In this document: in pieces, positions 7,851-22,159 of the stretch
Layout: each line of letters opens with the position of its first letter
How positions within the stretch are numbered: position 1 is the first letter of the stretch
Assembly (NCBI GenBank): GCA_947455465.1
Contig: CANGNS010000004.1
Span: 62,001 to 126,000 of the forward strand
Source: Comamonadaceae bacterium
GTDB taxonomy: Bacteria; Pseudomonadota; Gammaproteobacteria; Burkholderiales; Burkholderiaceae_C
Length of the DNA: 64,000 bases
Direction of reading: 5' to 3'
Translations under genes and position numbers: made by a program
The notes under the pieces: generated by a model
What the model saw: the letters and a program-made list of their open reading frames with translations, nothing else
Databases searched by the model: none
Told to the model about the DNA's origin: nothing

Positions 7851-9694
7851 TTGAATTTTTCTGACACCATCGTGGGCATGCGCTTGGCCCTGTTAGCCGC
7901 ACTTTCCTGTGTGGCCATGGCTGCTGCAAGTGCCAAAGATGTGGACTTTTCCCAGGGAGCCGACAAACCTGTGGACATCACCACGGTGGCGCGCTGGGCA
8001 CCAGAACCGCAAGGCGTCTTACGCTTTGACGAGGTGCGCGCAGCGCCCTCTGCGCTGCAGTGGAAGGGCCCAGGCGCCGGCAATTGGAGCGCAGACTTCG
8101 GCCCCAGCACCAATGCCTATTGGCTGAACTTTCACGTGAGCAACCGGGGTAGCGCCGGGGTATCGCGCGTCCTGGTTTTGGCCAACCCATTGCTAGACCA
8201 TTTGGACACTTATGTCGAGTCTGCGGACGGTGCTTTGGTGCAGTACAAAACAGGCTGGGCCATGGACACCGAAACGCGGCCCTTGCCCACGCCGCTATTT
8301 GCGCTGCCGCTGCCACTGGGGCCCGGCCAGGAGCAATCCGTCTGGCTGCGGGTCCACAGTCCGTTTTCTGCCGACGCCTCAGGCCTGTTGATGACACAGG
8401 CGCAGTTTGAGGCCGCCCAAATCGAATCGTCTGCGCGCAATGCGTGGCGCATGGGCGTGTGCAGCGCTGCGCTGGCGATCGCCCTGCTACTGTGGTCGGT
8501 AAGCCGTCGCGCCATTTACCCGCTGTATGCCACCGTTGTGCTGCTCGCCATGGTGTGGCTGGCCCAGCGTTCTGGCGAAATGATGGGCTGGGTGGAGTGC
8601 AAAGACTGCAGCTTCACGCCTATGCTGCCTTCGCTCACCAGCCTGGCCTTGTGCGCCGCAGGAGTGGCACTCCTGCGCCATGCCCTGGGCCTTGCCAAAC
8701 TGGCACCAGGCGTCGACAAACTCACCAAAATTTGGGCGCTTGGCGCGATAGCACTGGCCTGCCTGCTGTTCTGGCCGGCACTCAGCGGTGCCCTGGTGCC
8801 CTATTTCCTGGGTCTGAGCTACCTGGCTTTGCTTGCGCTGACCGCCACCCAAACGCTGCGCCAGGGTTGGACTGCAGGCCTGTTTTTGGTTGCCCAGGTG
8901 CTGCCTCTTGTGGTGGCCTATGGGCAAACGCTGGCCGACAGTGCCTCGCCCGACCCGATGCTGATGTTGGCCCCGCCTGCGCACAATGGCCTGGTCGTGG
9001 GTGTGATCCTGCTCGGTTTGGCCGTTGGGCTGCAGCAGGCACACAAGCTGCGAACCCAGTTGCAAGCGCTGCGCACTTTGCTCACCCAGCAAAACCAGGC
9101 CCTGGAGCGCGCGCGCCAAATGGAGATTGACCTGGAGGCCACCGTGTCCCAGCGCACCCAGTCACTGGCGCTCGCCGCCCAGCGTCTGGAGTCTTTGAGC
9201 ACCGTGGATGGCGTGACCGGCGTGGCCAACCGCCGTCGCTTTGACGAGACACTGCTGGTTGAATGGGGCCGCGCCGCGCGCGACAAACGTCCGCTGTCTA
9301 TTGCTTTGATTGATGTGGACTGGTTCAAGTCCTACAACGATTGCTACGGGCATCCCGCCGGCGACGAGTGCCTGCGCCAATTGGCCCGGGTGTTTGAAGC
9401 CGGTGTCATGCGCAACGGCGACCTGATTGCCCGCTATGGTGGTGAAGAATTCGTGCTGATTGCGCCAGATACCGACCACAACGGTATCCAAACCATCGCC
9501 AACTATTTGTGCCAAGAGGTATTTGCACTGGGCATGCCCCATGAGGGCAGCCACTATGGGCGGGTGTCGGTCAGCATTGGGGTGGCGACGGCCTACCCGC
9601 ACCAAGGCTCCAAAGCTGCTGCCCTGGTTCAAGAAGCCGATGCCGCCCTGTACCGCGCCAAAGCGCAGGGGCGGCACCGCGTGGCCGGACCGGC

Positions 9695-9698
<4 letters not shown>
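7851..9698 (+). CDS. membrane diguanylate cyclase with 7TMR-DISM sensor
   Basis: A 615-residue protein in this order: signal peptide, periplasmic 7TMR-DISM extracellular domain (about 25-190), seven membrane helices (about 200-400), a coiled linker (about 405-455), then a GGDEF domain. The active site GGEEF is at residues 530-534, and the inhibitory I-site RNGD lies five residues before it, so it should make cyclic di-GMP from GTP with product inhibition. No EAL domain follows. The start is TTG at 7851 after an AGGGGG ribosome-binding site; an ATG at 7878 would still give a signal peptide. Its stop overlaps the lpdA stop on the other strand. Confidence 0.9.
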
Positions 9699-11122
<1,424 letters not shown>

Positions 11123-11135
11123 GGTGTGCGCCTAT

Positions 11136-12395
11136 TTAGATGTCAAACAAAAGGCGCGAAGGGTCTTCCATCGCCTCTTTCATGGCCACCAGGCCGAGCA
11201 CGGCTTCGCGGCCGTCGATGATGCGGTGGTCGTAGCTCATGGCAAAGTAATTCATCGGGCGCACCACCACTTGGCCGTTTTCCACCACAGCACGGTCTTT
11301 GGTCGCATGCACGCCCAAAATGGCCGATTGGGGCGGGTTGATGATGGGCGTAGACAGCATGGAGCCAAAAGTGCCGCCATTGGAGATCGAGAAGGTACCC
11401 CCGGTCATGTCTTCAATGCCCAGCTTGCCGTCGCGCGCTTTAGCGCCGAATTCGGCAATCTTTTTCTCGATATCGGCAAAGCTCATCTGGTCTGCGTTGC
11501 GCAAAATCGGCACCACCAGGCCGCGTGGCGAACCCACGGCAATGCCGATGTCAAAGTAGCCGTGGTAGACGATGTCATTGCCGTCCACCGAGGCGTTGAG
11601 CACGGGGTATTTTTTGAGTGCATGGACTGCGGCTTTGACGAAAAAGCTCATAAAGCCCAGCTTGATGCCATGCTCTTTCTCAAAACGGTCTTGGAACTTC
11701 TTGCGCATCTCCATGACCGGGGCCATATTGATTTCGTTGAAGGTGGTCAGGATGGCATTGGTCGCTTGCGACTGCAACAGACGCTCGGCCACGCGCGCGC
11801 GCAGGCGGCTCATAGGCACGCGCTGCTCGGGGCGCTCGCCCAGGCTAGTGGCCGCCGGTGCGGACACTTGAGGCAAGGCGGTTTGGGGCACGCCAGTGGG
11901 GATGGCCGCAGCCGCAGCGGGCGTTTGCAGGGCTTGCAGAACATCGCCCTTGGTGACGCGGCCATCTTTGCCAGTACCGGCGACCGAACCGGCCGCCAGG
12001 TGGTTGTCGGCCATCAGCTTGGCTGCTGCGGGCATTTGCACACCGGCTTTAGCGCCTGCGCCTGCGGCGGGTGCAGCAGCTACCGCGGCCGCGGCCGCTG
12101 GCGCCGGTGCAGCGGCCGCGGCCGCGGCGGGCGCTGCGCTGGCAGCGACTTTGCCGTCGGTATCGATGCGGGCGATCAGCTGCTCAGCCGTGACCGTGCC
12201 GCCATCGGCCACCAAAATCTCGGACAACACGCCAGCCCCGGGCGCCGGCACCTCGAGCACGACTTTGTCGGTCTCGATTTCGATCAGGATTTCATCGGCT
12301 GCGACGCTGTCGCCGACCTTCTTTTTCCACTGCAGCATGGTGGCTTCTGCCACGGATTCAGAGAGCTGGGGGACTTTAACTTCTACGATTGCCAT
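11136..12395 (-). CDS. odhB: 2-oxoglutarate dehydrogenase E2, dihydrolipoyl succinyltransferase
   Basis: A 419-residue protein with one N-terminal lipoyl domain (about 1-77, lipoylated Lys in [11 protein letters not shown]), an Ala/Pro-rich flexible linker, a peripheral subunit-binding domain (about 126-160, '[20 protein letters not shown]') and a C-terminal catalytic domain ending in the acyltransferase motif '[12 protein letters not shown]'. It moves the succinyl group from E1 to CoA. The linker DNA at about 12040-12150 is made of near-repeated gcc/gcg codons and several GCGGCCGC sites. It lies 39 bases after odhA and 13 before lpdA, in one operon. Confidence 0.96.
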   Translation of the reverse strand: MAIVEVKVPQLSESVAEATMLQWKKKVGDSVAADEILIEIETDKVVLEVPAPGAGVLSEILVADGGTVTAEQLIARIDTDGKVAASAAPAAAAAAAPAPAAAAAVAAAPAAGAGAKAGVQMPAAAKLMADNHLAAGSVAGTGKDGRVTKGDVLQALQTPAAAAAIPTGVPQTALPQVSAPAATSLGERPEQRVPMSRLRARVAERLLQSQATNAILTTFNEINMAPVMEMRKKFQDRFEKEHGIKLGFMSFFVKAAVHALKKYPVLNASVDGNDIVYHGYFDIGIAVGSPRGLVVPILRNADQMSFADIEKKIAEFGAKARDGKLGIEDMTGGTFSISNGGTFGSMLSTPIINPPQSAILGVHATKDRAVVENGQVVVRPMNYFAMSYDHRIIDGREAVLGLVAMKEAMEDPSRLLFDI

Positions 12396-12434
12396 ACGAT
12401 TCTTTCAATGAGGTTGCGGGGCGGACGGGGCGGA

Positions 12435-15302
<2,868 letters not shown>

Positions 15303-15317
15303 TTTTCGCTGACCTCC

Positions 15318-15335
15318 GTTTCCCTCCAGGGAAAC
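15318..15335 (-). promoter_or_regulatory. hairpin next to the odhA ribosome-binding site
   Basis: A perfect 7-bp inverted repeat with a four-base loop (minus strand GTTTCCC, TGGA, GGGAAAC) ends directly at the GGAGG ribosome-binding site of odhA. The loop and 3' arm contain a second GGAGG. The structure could limit ribosome access or offer a standby site. Its regulatory role is inferred from position only. Confidence 0.45.
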
Positions 15336-15491
15336 ATAAGCTGGTTAATAGACCTTCCGCTGTACGGCTTGACCGGATGGCGGATGCGACTTTGGCGGCA
15401 AGCGCCTTGGTAACGGGGCGTATTCTGCCATCGAAACCGGGCCCGGTCGTTCGGGCCCTTGGCCCCTACGGGCCGTCTCCATGCAGAAAAC

Positions 15492-17381
15492 TCAGACCAT
15501 GTCCTTGATTTGCTGCAAGGCAGAAGGGTCTTCCATGGTGGTCAGGTCGCCCGGATCGCGCCCTTCGCACACCGCCTGAATGGCGCGGCGCAGCAGTTTG
15601 CCGCTGCGGGTTTTGGGCAGCAGGGTCACAAACCGCACCCGGGCCGGGCGGCCAATGGCGCCAATGGACTGGTCCACCAGTTTCATGACTTCGCCCTCCA
15701 GGGCCAGCCGGGCCGCGTCGTCCACCAAGCCGCTGGCATCTTTCACGATAGCAAACGCCATGGCCACCTGGCCTTTCAGGTTGTCGGCCACGCCGACAAC
15801 GGCTACTTCGGAGATATTGGGGTGGCCGGCAATGCATTCTTCAATCTCGCGGGTCCCGAGGCGGTGGCCTGCGACGTTGATCACGTCATCGGTGCGCCCG
15901 AGAATGAAGTAGTAGCCGTCCTGGTCGCGCGTTGCCCAATCAAAAGTGCTGTACACCAGCTTGCCGGGGATGCTTTCCCAGTAGGTTTTGACAAAGCGGG
16001 CATCGTCTTTCCAGACCGTTTGCATGCAGCCTGGCGGCAGCGGGCCTTCAATGGTGAGTACGCCTTTGTGGTCGGCGCCCAGCAATTCCTCGCCGGTGGA
16101 CTCGTCCAGCAGCTTAACGTCATACCCGTACATGGCCACGCCGGGGCTGCCAAACTTGCTGGCTGCTTTCTCAACGCCATTGGCGATGGTCAGGATGGGC
16201 CAGCCGCTCTCGGTCTGCCAGTAGTTGTCAATGATGGCTTTTCCCAGGCCCTGGCTGATCCAGGCGGCCGTGGGCTCGTCCAGCGGCTCACCGGCCAGAA
16301 ACAGGCTGCGCAGGCTGCTCAGGTCGTAGCGCGAGAGCAGCGCGGGGTCTTGCTTTTTGAGCACCCGTATCGCGGTGGGCGCGCTGAACATGACGGTGAC
16401 TTTGTACTTCTCGACCAGGCTCCACCAAATGCCGCCGTCTGGCCGGATGGGCAGGCCTTCGTAAAGAATGGTCGCCATGCCCGCCAGCAGCGGGCCGTAG
16501 ATGATGTAACTGTGCCCCACCACCCAGCCAATGTCGCTGGTGCAAAAGTAGGTTTCGCCGGGTTTGCCGCAAAAAATGGTTTCCATGCTGGTCGCCAGCG
16601 CCACCGCGTAGCCGCCGGTGTCGCGCTGCACGCCTTTGGGCTTGCCAGTCGTACCGCTGGTGTACAGCGTATAGCTGGGGTGGGTGGCATCCACCCACGC
16701 GCAGGGCACTACCGCGTTTTGGTGCTTTTGCTGCAGGCTGGCCCAGGTGTGGTCGCGCCCGGCGGTCAGGGCCATGGGGGCCAATTTGCGGTCCACCATC
16801 AGCACGGCTTGGGGCTTGTGGCTGGACAGCGCAATGGCCTCGTCAAGCAAATGCTTGTAGGGCACGACCTTGCCGCCGCGCGATCCGGCGTCGGCACTCA
16901 CGATGACCGTGGGCGAGGCGTCCTCAATGCGCGAGGCCAGCGAGACCGAAGCAAAACCACCAAACACCACCGAGTGAATTGCGCCAATGCGGGCGCAGGC
17001 CAGCATGGCAAACGAGGCCTCGGCAATCATGGGCATATAGATCAGCACGCGATCGCCCTTGCGCACGCCCAGGTCCTGCAAGGCGGCGGCCATGCATTGC
17101 ACTTGGGCGTGCAACTGGGCGTAGGTGTAGGTGCGCTCGGTATCGGTCTCGGTGGAAACGGCGATCAACGCCGGCTGGTCGGCACGGTCTTTGAGGTGCC
17201 GATCGATGGCGTTGTGGCACAAATTCGTGGTGCCGCCCTCAAACCAGCGGGCAAAAGGCGGGTTGTCGTAATTGCAAATGCGCTGGGGCTGGGTTTGCCA
17301 CTCGATGCGCTGGGCCTGCTCGGCCCAAAAACCGTCGCGGTCCTGGATGGATCGGCGGTGAAATTCTTTGTAATTGGGCAT
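15492..17381 (-). CDS. prpE: propionate-CoA ligase PrpE
   Basis: A 629-residue AMP-forming acyl-CoA synthetase. The P-loop-like motif YTSGTTGKPKGVQRDTGGY, the 'YWQTESGWP' block, the hinge 'GRTDDVINVAGHRLGTREIE' and the C-terminal 'PKTRSGKLLRRAI' with the acetylatable lysine are all present. The N-terminal 'FEGGTTNLCHNAIDRHL' and the overall pattern fit PrpE better than acetyl-CoA synthetase. It activates propionate (and some acetate) to the CoA ester. No other methylcitrate genes are nearby. The ATG at 17381 gives the usual N-terminus; an in-frame start 66 bases upstream is less likely. Confidence 0.9.
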   Translation of the reverse strand: MPNYKEFHRRSIQDRDGFWAEQAQRIEWQTQPQRICNYDNPPFARWFEGGTTNLCHNAIDRHLKDRADQPALIAVSTETDTERTYTYAQLHAQVQCMAAALQDLGVRKGDRVLIYMPMIAEASFAMLACARIGAIHSVVFGGFASVSLASRIEDASPTVIVSADAGSRGGKVVPYKHLLDEAIALSSHKPQAVLMVDRKLAPMALTAGRDHTWASLQQKHQNAVVPCAWVDATHPSYTLYTSGTTGKPKGVQRDTGGYAVALATSMETIFCGKPGETYFCTSDIGWVVGHSYIIYGPLLAGMATILYEGLPIRPDGGIWWSLVEKYKVTVMFSAPTAIRVLKKQDPALLSRYDLSSLRSLFLAGEPLDEPTAAWISQGLGKAIIDNYWQTESGWPILTIANGVEKAASKFGSPGVAMYGYDVKLLDESTGEELLGADHKGVLTIEGPLPPGCMQTVWKDDARFVKTYWESIPGKLVYSTFDWATRDQDGYYFILGRTDDVINVAGHRLGTREIEECIAGHPNISEVAVVGVADNLKGQVAMAFAIVKDASGLVDDAARLALEGEVMKLVDQSIGAIGRPARVRFVTLLPKTRSGKLLRRAIQAVCEGRDPGDLTTMEDPSALQQIKDMV

Positions 17382-17502
17382 GGCGTTGTGTCTCCACGGA
17401 TAGTTCGTTGGCCGGTGCGGGTACAGCCGCCCATTATGGTGAGGCAACTTGCAGCGGGCTGACTTCGCGCGCCCGGCGCCAGCGCAGACGCCTTGCCCGC
17501 GC

Positions 17503-18129
17503 CTACTTGATCAGCGCCTGGACGGCCTTGAACTGCGCATGCTCAGCCGACCGCAGCCACTCAAACGCCACCATCTCGGTGGTGACCAGCTCCACACCGG
17601 CGCCGGCCAAGCGGTCAAAAGCGGCATCGCGGTTGCGCTCGGTGCGGGCGCTGCAGGCGTCGGTGACGACCCAGACTTCCAGCTCGTCTTCGAGCAACTC
17701 CAGCGCAGTTTGCAGCAGGCACACATGGGCCTCGCAACCGGCCAGCACCACGCTGCTGCGCTGGGCGACCTGGGGCACGGCTTTTTGCAAATGCTTGGGC
17801 AGACTGCGTGCATTGCCCTGCACCGGACGCGCGGGCGGGCGCAACAGCTCACCCAGGCCGTCTGCAAGCGCACTAAAGTGGGTTTTGGCCAGGTGTTGCA
17901 GCAAGCCGGCAGCCTGCAGCGGCTCGCAGGCCAGGCGCAGCGGCTCGGCGCTGGGGCCTAGTTTGTCCGGGCAATGCTCCACCAGTACCGACGGCACCCG
18001 CAGCAGCGCCGCCATACGGGCCAGTCGCGCAGCGTTGTCCAGCACGCTGGCCGCCTCGTGCATGGCGGGCATCAGGCGCGCCTGGTAGTCGACCAGCACC
18101 AACTGGCATTCTTTGGCATCGAGCAGCAT
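17503..18129 (-). CDS. isochorismatase-family cysteine hydrolase
   Basis: A 208-residue protein of the isochorismatase/nicotinamidase fold with the catalytic triad visible: Asp14 in LVDYQ, Lys82 in LAKTHFSA and Cys132 in VLAGCEAHVCL. The pattern is closest to the YcaC-like branch, whose substrates are mostly unknown, so no reaction is named. An AAGGACG ribosome-binding site precedes the ATG at 18129. It stands alone: prpE lies downstream after a 121-base gap and the NlpC/P60 gene is divergent. Confidence 0.82.
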   Translation of the reverse strand: MLLDAKECQLVLVDYQARLMPAMHEAASVLDNAARLARMAALLRVPSVLVEHCPDKLGPSAEPLRLACEPLQAAGLLQHLAKTHFSALADGLGELLRPPARPVQGNARSLPKHLQKAVPQVAQRSSVVLAGCEAHVCLLQTALELLEDELEVWVVTDACSARTERNRDAAFDRLAGAGVELVTTEMVAFEWLRSAEHAQFKAVQALIK

Positions 18130-18282
18130 GCAATCGTCCTTTTTATCAGCAAAGTTTCGGCAAAACGTGCAGCATAACCATTGCCGCCCCAAGGCGGCGT
18201 ATGCGGCCCAGCCCCGGCTCGCAAAATTTCCAAAAACTCTTTACAAACCAAATACTTAGCGGCACACGCCGAGCACCCAAAC

Positions 18283-18312
18283 TTGACAGTCCACCCGGTC
18301 CTGGGCTATCCT
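18283..18312 (+). promoter_or_regulatory. sigma-70-type promoter, predicted leaderless transcript
   Basis: TTGACA (18283-18288) and TATCCT (18307-18312) are separated by 18 bases. The ATG of the NlpC/P60 gene begins at 18319, just six bases after the -10 box, which is where transcription would normally start. If this is the promoter in use, the mRNA has no 5' leader and no Shine-Dalgarno sequence. Confidence 0.6.
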
Positions 18313-18318
18313 CGCTCC

Positions 18319-18864
18319 ATGTGTAAGCTCCCTGCCCTCACTTTGTCACTGGCTTTGGCCTGCCAGCTGGCGGCCGCTCAAACAGCGCCTGCCAATGACG
18401 ATTTGGGCAAGTTCATCGCCGACAAAGGCTTGCTCAGCCGCATCAGCGAGGCGGGCAACCAGATCCAAAACCAGGCCTCCGACCTGGTCGTGGGGGCCAT
18501 GGGTTTCCTGGGCGTGCCTTACAAACGCGGTGGCAGCACGGCCGACATGGGTTTTGACTGCAGCGGCTTTGTCAAAGCTATGTTCGAGCAAACCGTCGGT
18601 CTGGTCCTGCCCCGCAGCGCCGCCCAGCAAGCGGCGGCCACCCAAACCATAGACCGATCCGAATTGCGCCCCGGCGATTTGGTGTTCTTCAACACCATGC
18701 GCCAAGCCTTTAGCCATGTGGGCATCTATGTGGGCAATGGCAAATTCATCCACTCGCCCAAGCCTGGCGCCGAAGTGCGCGTCGAGGACATGGGCATGGC
18801 CTACTGGGCGCGCCGCTTTGACGGCGCCCGCCGGGTCAACCAGCCGGGCAGCCCTACCCCATGA
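18319..18864 (+). CDS. NlpC/P60 family peptidoglycan endopeptidase
   Basis: A 181-residue secreted protein. A signal peptide (1-20) with an AAAQ cleavage region is followed by an NlpC/P60 domain with the catalytic Cys81 in FDCSGFVK, His133 in SHVGIYVG and a third polar ligand at His145 in KFIHSPK. Enzymes of this type cut D-glutamyl-meso-diaminopimelate links in cell-wall peptides. The N-terminal region before the domain is short and carries no SH3 or LysM module. It is a single gene, convergent with clpB (17-base gap). Confidence 0.88.
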   Translation: MCKLPALTLSLALACQLAAAQTAPANDDLGKFIADKGLLSRISEAGNQIQNQASDLVVGAMGFLGVPYKRGGSTADMGFDCSGFVKAMFEQTVGLVLPRSAAQQAAATQTIDRSELRPGDLVFFNTMRQAFSHVGIYVGNGKFIHSPKPGAEVRVEDMGMAYWARRFDGARRVNQPGSPTP

Positions 18865-18881
18865 ACGCCAGCCCCAGCGGC

Positions 18882-21479
18882 TTAGCTGAAGGAAAACTGG
18901 CCCGGATTGCGAATAGGGTCCACACCCACATGAATCGTGTCCTTGGGCACAAAACGCCCCTCTAGCAGCAGCTTGGAGAGCGGGTTTTCCAGACGTTGCT
19001 GGATCGCCCGCTTGAGCGGACGGGCGCCGTACACCGGGTCAAAGCCCACCTTGGCCAATTCGGCCACGGCCGCATCCGACACCTCCAGCACATAGTCCAT
19101 GCGCGCCAGCCGGTCCATCAGCGTTTGCAACTGAATTTTGGCGATATTGGCGATGTGCGAGGCATCCAGCGCATGGAAGACCACCGTCTCGTCAATACGG
19201 TTGACAAACTCGGGCCGGAAATGGTTTTTCAGCTCGCCAGTCACCGCCTCTTTGATGTCGTCGCGGTCCTGCCCGACCATGCTTTGGATCAGCTGCGAGC
19301 CGATATTGCTGGTCATGACGATCACCGTGTTCTTGAAGTCCACGGTGCGGCCCTGGCCGTCAGTCAGGCGGCCGTCGTCCAGCACTTGCAGCAGCACATT
19401 GAACACATCGGGGTGGGCTTTTTCCACCTCATCGAGCAGCAAAACGCTATAGGGCTTGCGGCGCACGGCCTCGGTCAGGTAGCCGCCTTCTTCATAGCCC
19501 ACATAGCCGGGGGGCGCACCGATCAGGCGCGCTACCGAGTGCTTTTCCATGAACTCGCTCATATCGATGCGGATCAGGTGGTCTTCGCTGTCAAACAAAA
19601 AGCCCGCCAGCGCCTTGCATAACTCGGTTTTACCCACACCGGTGGGCCCCAGGAACAAAAAGGAGCCAGTCGGCCGGTTCGGGTCCGACAGGCCCGAGCG
19701 CGAGCGTCGGATAGCGTTGGCCACGGCGGCAATCGCCTCGTCCTGGCCGACGACGCGCTGGTGCAGGCGCTCTTCCATGAGCAGCAGCTTTTCGCGGTCG
19801 CCCTGCATCAGCTTGCTCACCGGAATGCCGGTGGCGCGCGCCACCACTTCGGCAATTTCTTCGGCGCCCACCTGGGTGCGCAGCAGTTGGGGCGCCGCGC
19901 CCTCGCCACCCTGGGCACGGCCCGCCTCGGTGTCTTGCGCGTCTTTGAGGCGCTTTTCCAGGGCCGGCAGCTTGCCGTATTGCAATTCGGCCACCTTGGC
20001 CAGATCGCCTTTGCGGGTCAGCGCGTCAATTTGCTGGCGCAGGCTGTCCATCTCGGCACGGATTTGGGCGCTGCCTTGGGCAGTGGCTTTTTCGGCCTTC
20101 CAAATCTCATCTAAGTCCGCAATTTCACGCTGCAAGTCTTTGATTTCTAAGTTAATTAACTCAAAGCGCTTGATCGAGGCCTCGTCTTTTTCCTTCTTGA
20201 CAGCCTCGCGCTCAATTTGCAGCTGAATCAGCCGCCGGTCCAGTTTGTCCATGACCTCGGGCTTGGAATCGAGCTCGATTTTGATCTTGGCCGCCGCCTC
20301 GTCAATCAGGTCGATAGCCTTGTCCGGAAGGAAGCGGTCGGTGATGTAGCGGTGACTCAGCTCGGCCGCCGCGACGATGGCCGGGTCGGTGATATTGACG
20401 CCGTGGTGCACCTGGTAGCGCTCTTTGAGGCCCCGCAAAATAGCCACGGTGGCTTCCACGGTGGGCTCACCGACCAGGATTTTCTGGAAGCGGCGCTCCA
20501 GCGCGGCGTCTTTTTCGATGTACTTGCGGTATTCATCCAGCGTCGTGGCGCCCATGCAATGGAGCTCGCCGCGGGCCAGCGCGGGCTTGAGCATATTGCC
20601 CGCATCCATGGCGCCCTCGGCCTTGCCAGCGCCCACCATGGTGTGCAATTCATCAATAAAAACAATGGTTTGGCCCTCATCCTTCGCCAAGTCTTTGAGC
20701 ACGTTTTTCAAGCGTTCTTCGAACTCGCCCCGGAACTTGGCACCGGCCAGCAACGAGGCCATGTCCAGCGACAGCACGCGCTTGCCTTTGAGCGAATCAG
20801 GCACCTCCCCGGCCACGATGCGCTGGGCCAAGCCCTCCACGATGGCGGTTTTCCCGACGCCAGGCTCGCCAATGAGCACCGGGTTGTTTTTGGTGCGCCG
20901 CTGCAGCACCTGGATGGCGCGGCGGATTTCGTCGTCCCGGCCGATCACCGGGTCGAGCTTGCCGGCCCGGGCGCGCTCGGTCAGGTCCACGCAGTATTTT
21001 TTGAGCGATTCGCGCTGATCCTCGGCGTCCGCGCTATCCACGCCCTGCCCGCCGCGCACGGCCGCAATGGCCGTGTCCAGGCTTTTGCGGTTCAGGCCCA
21101 GCGCCTGCACCGCCTTGGCAAAGTCGGATTTGGCCTCGCTCAGCGCCACCAAAAACAGCTCGCTGGCGACAAACTGGTCGCCGCGCTTGATGGCCTCTTT
21201 CTCGGCTGCCTGCAGCAGGCTGACCATGTCGCGTCCGACCTGCACTTGTTCCTGGCCCTGCACCTGGGGCAGTTTTTTCATGGCCGCGTCCGCCTGCGCC
21301 AGCAGCACCGGCACGTTGACGCCAGCGCGCTGCAGCAAGGCTTTGGGCCCGTCCTCCTGGCGCAGCATGGCCGCCAGCACGTGGCAGGGCTCGATATAGG
21401 CATGGTCCTGGCCCAGGGCGGCGCTTTGGGCTTCGCCCAGCGCTTCCTGGAATTTGGTGGTCAGTTTGTCAATTCGCAT
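18882..21479 (-). CDS. clpB: ATP-dependent disaggregase ClpB
   Basis: An 865-residue AAA+ chaperone of normal ClpB length. In order: N-terminal Clp repeats (about 1-150), first ATPase with Walker A GEPGVGKT, a long coiled-coil middle domain (about 400-525, '[19 protein letters not shown]'), and a second ATPase with GPTGVGKT. The middle domain separates it from ClpA/ClpC. It works with DnaK to rescue aggregated protein. The upstream region has a heat-shock (sigma-32) promoter match at 21507-21531, and an AAGGA ribosome-binding site precedes the ATG. Confidence 0.97.
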   Translation of the reverse strand: MRIDKLTTKFQEALGEAQSAALGQDHAYIEPCHVLAAMLRQEDGPKALLQRAGVNVPVLLAQADAAMKKLPQVQGQEQVQVGRDMVSLLQAAEKEAIKRGDQFVASELFLVALSEAKSDFAKAVQALGLNRKSLDTAIAAVRGGQGVDSADAEDQRESLKKYCVDLTERARAGKLDPVIGRDDEIRRAIQVLQRRTKNNPVLIGEPGVGKTAIVEGLAQRIVAGEVPDSLKGKRVLSLDMASLLAGAKFRGEFEERLKNVLKDLAKDEGQTIVFIDELHTMVGAGKAEGAMDAGNMLKPALARGELHCMGATTLDEYRKYIEKDAALERRFQKILVGEPTVEATVAILRGLKERYQVHHGVNITDPAIVAAAELSHRYITDRFLPDKAIDLIDEAAAKIKIELDSKPEVMDKLDRRLIQLQIEREAVKKEKDEASIKRFELINLEIKDLQREIADLDEIWKAEKATAQGSAQIRAEMDSLRQQIDALTRKGDLAKVAELQYGKLPALEKRLKDAQDTEAGRAQGGEGAAPQLLRTQVGAEEIAEVVARATGIPVSKLMQGDREKLLLMEERLHQRVVGQDEAIAAVANAIRRSRSGLSDPNRPTGSFLFLGPTGVGKTELCKALAGFLFDSEDHLIRIDMSEFMEKHSVARLIGAPPGYVGYEEGGYLTEAVRRKPYSVLLLDEVEKAHPDVFNVLLQVLDDGRLTDGQGRTVDFKNTVIVMTSNIGSQLIQSMVGQDRDDIKEAVTGELKNHFRPEFVNRIDETVVFHALDASHIANIAKIQLQTLMDRLARMDYVLEVSDAAVAELAKVGFDPVYGARPLKRAIQQRLENPLSKLLLEGRFVPKDTIHVGVDPIRNPGQFSFS

Positions 21480-21506
21480 GGTGCCGTCCTTCGGTTAGAC
21501 CGCAGC

Positions 21507-21531
21507 TTGGGGCCTTTAGCCGATTTTCAAG
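21507..21531 (-). promoter_or_regulatory. sigma-32 (heat-shock) promoter of clpB
   Basis: On the minus strand CTTGAA (21526-21531) is followed after 13 bases by CCCCAA (21507-21512). The E. coli RpoH consensus is CTTGAA, 13-17 bases, CCCCAT. The start of transcription would fall near 21499, about 20 bases before the clpB ATG. Confidence 0.7.
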
Positions 21532-21568
21532 CTAAAGCGCGGCGCCGGGCTTGTCTAAAATCAAGGCA

Positions 21569-22132
21569 ATGAACATCCACCAGCTCAACGTCCAGTATGA
21601 CGAACGTCAAGACCGCTTGCTGGTGCGGGTCAAAACCGTCCAGGAGCAAGAGTTGCGCCTGTGGCTCACCCGGCGCATCGGCGTCAAGCTGGTAGAGCCG
21701 CTGGTGACCACGGTGGCGCGCATCGAGTCGCTGGACCCCTCGGTGACTTTGGCCGACGAGGAGTCGCGCAAAATATTGGTGCAGCTCAAGCAGGAAGATT
21801 TCCTCAAAAAGGCCGACCTGCAAACTCCTTTTTCAGAGGAAACCACCGAGCTGCTGCTGGGCGAGCATGCCCTGCTGGTGACCGAAGTGACCATCCATGT
21901 CCATGCCGACGGCCTGACCCAGCTGGTGATGAAAGACGCGGGCGATGAAGGCCAGCCCGAGCGCACGGTCACGCTCAATCTGCAATCTTTCATGGTGCAT
22001 GGCTTGCTGCATTTGCTTCAGCAGGCGGTGCACCGCTCGCAATGGCTGGAGCCGCTCGCTGCCGCTAACCGCGACGACGGCGATGACGAGCGCCCGCTGC
22101 GGCGCACCAAAAAACCGGTTTACACCCACTGA
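21569..22132 (+). CDS. protein of unknown function
   Basis: A 187-residue protein that I do not recognise. It starts NIHQLNVQYDERQDRLLVRV and ends with an Asp/Arg-rich tail. There is no signal peptide or membrane helix, so it should be cytoplasmic. The composition (alternating charged and aliphatic residues, predicted beta-rich first half, a helical 'MVHGLLHLLQQAVHRSQWL' near the end) looks like a real folded protein. I chose ATG at 21569; a TTG at 21551 would add six residues. It is divergent from clpB and shares the 89-base gap with its heat-shock promoter. Confidence 0.7.
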   Translation: MNIHQLNVQYDERQDRLLVRVKTVQEQELRLWLTRRIGVKLVEPLVTTVARIESLDPSVTLADEESRKILVQLKQEDFLKKADLQTPFSEETTELLLGEHALLVTEVTIHVHADGLTQLVMKDAGDEGQPERTVTLNLQSFMVHGLLHLLQQAVHRSQWLEPLAAANRDDGDDERPLRRTKKPVYTH

Positions 22133-22159
22133 TCGACCAGCACCCAGCCCACGGGGGGC

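Noticed and set aside
15435..15480. GC-rich inverted repeats between prpE and odhA as a terminator
   Set aside because: GGGCCC and GGCCC arms can pair, but no T run follows on either strand, so termination cannot be supported.
15459..17462. 667-codon open frame on the plus strand opposite prpE
   Set aside because: It mirrors the codon pattern of prpE, its product is repetitive His/Gly/Gln-rich shadow sequence with no motif, and prpE on the minus strand is complete and well conserved.
18183..18198. GCCGCC/GGCGGC hairpin as a leader element of the NlpC/P60 gene
   Set aside because: It lies upstream of the predicted promoter at 18283 and so would not be transcribed with the gene.
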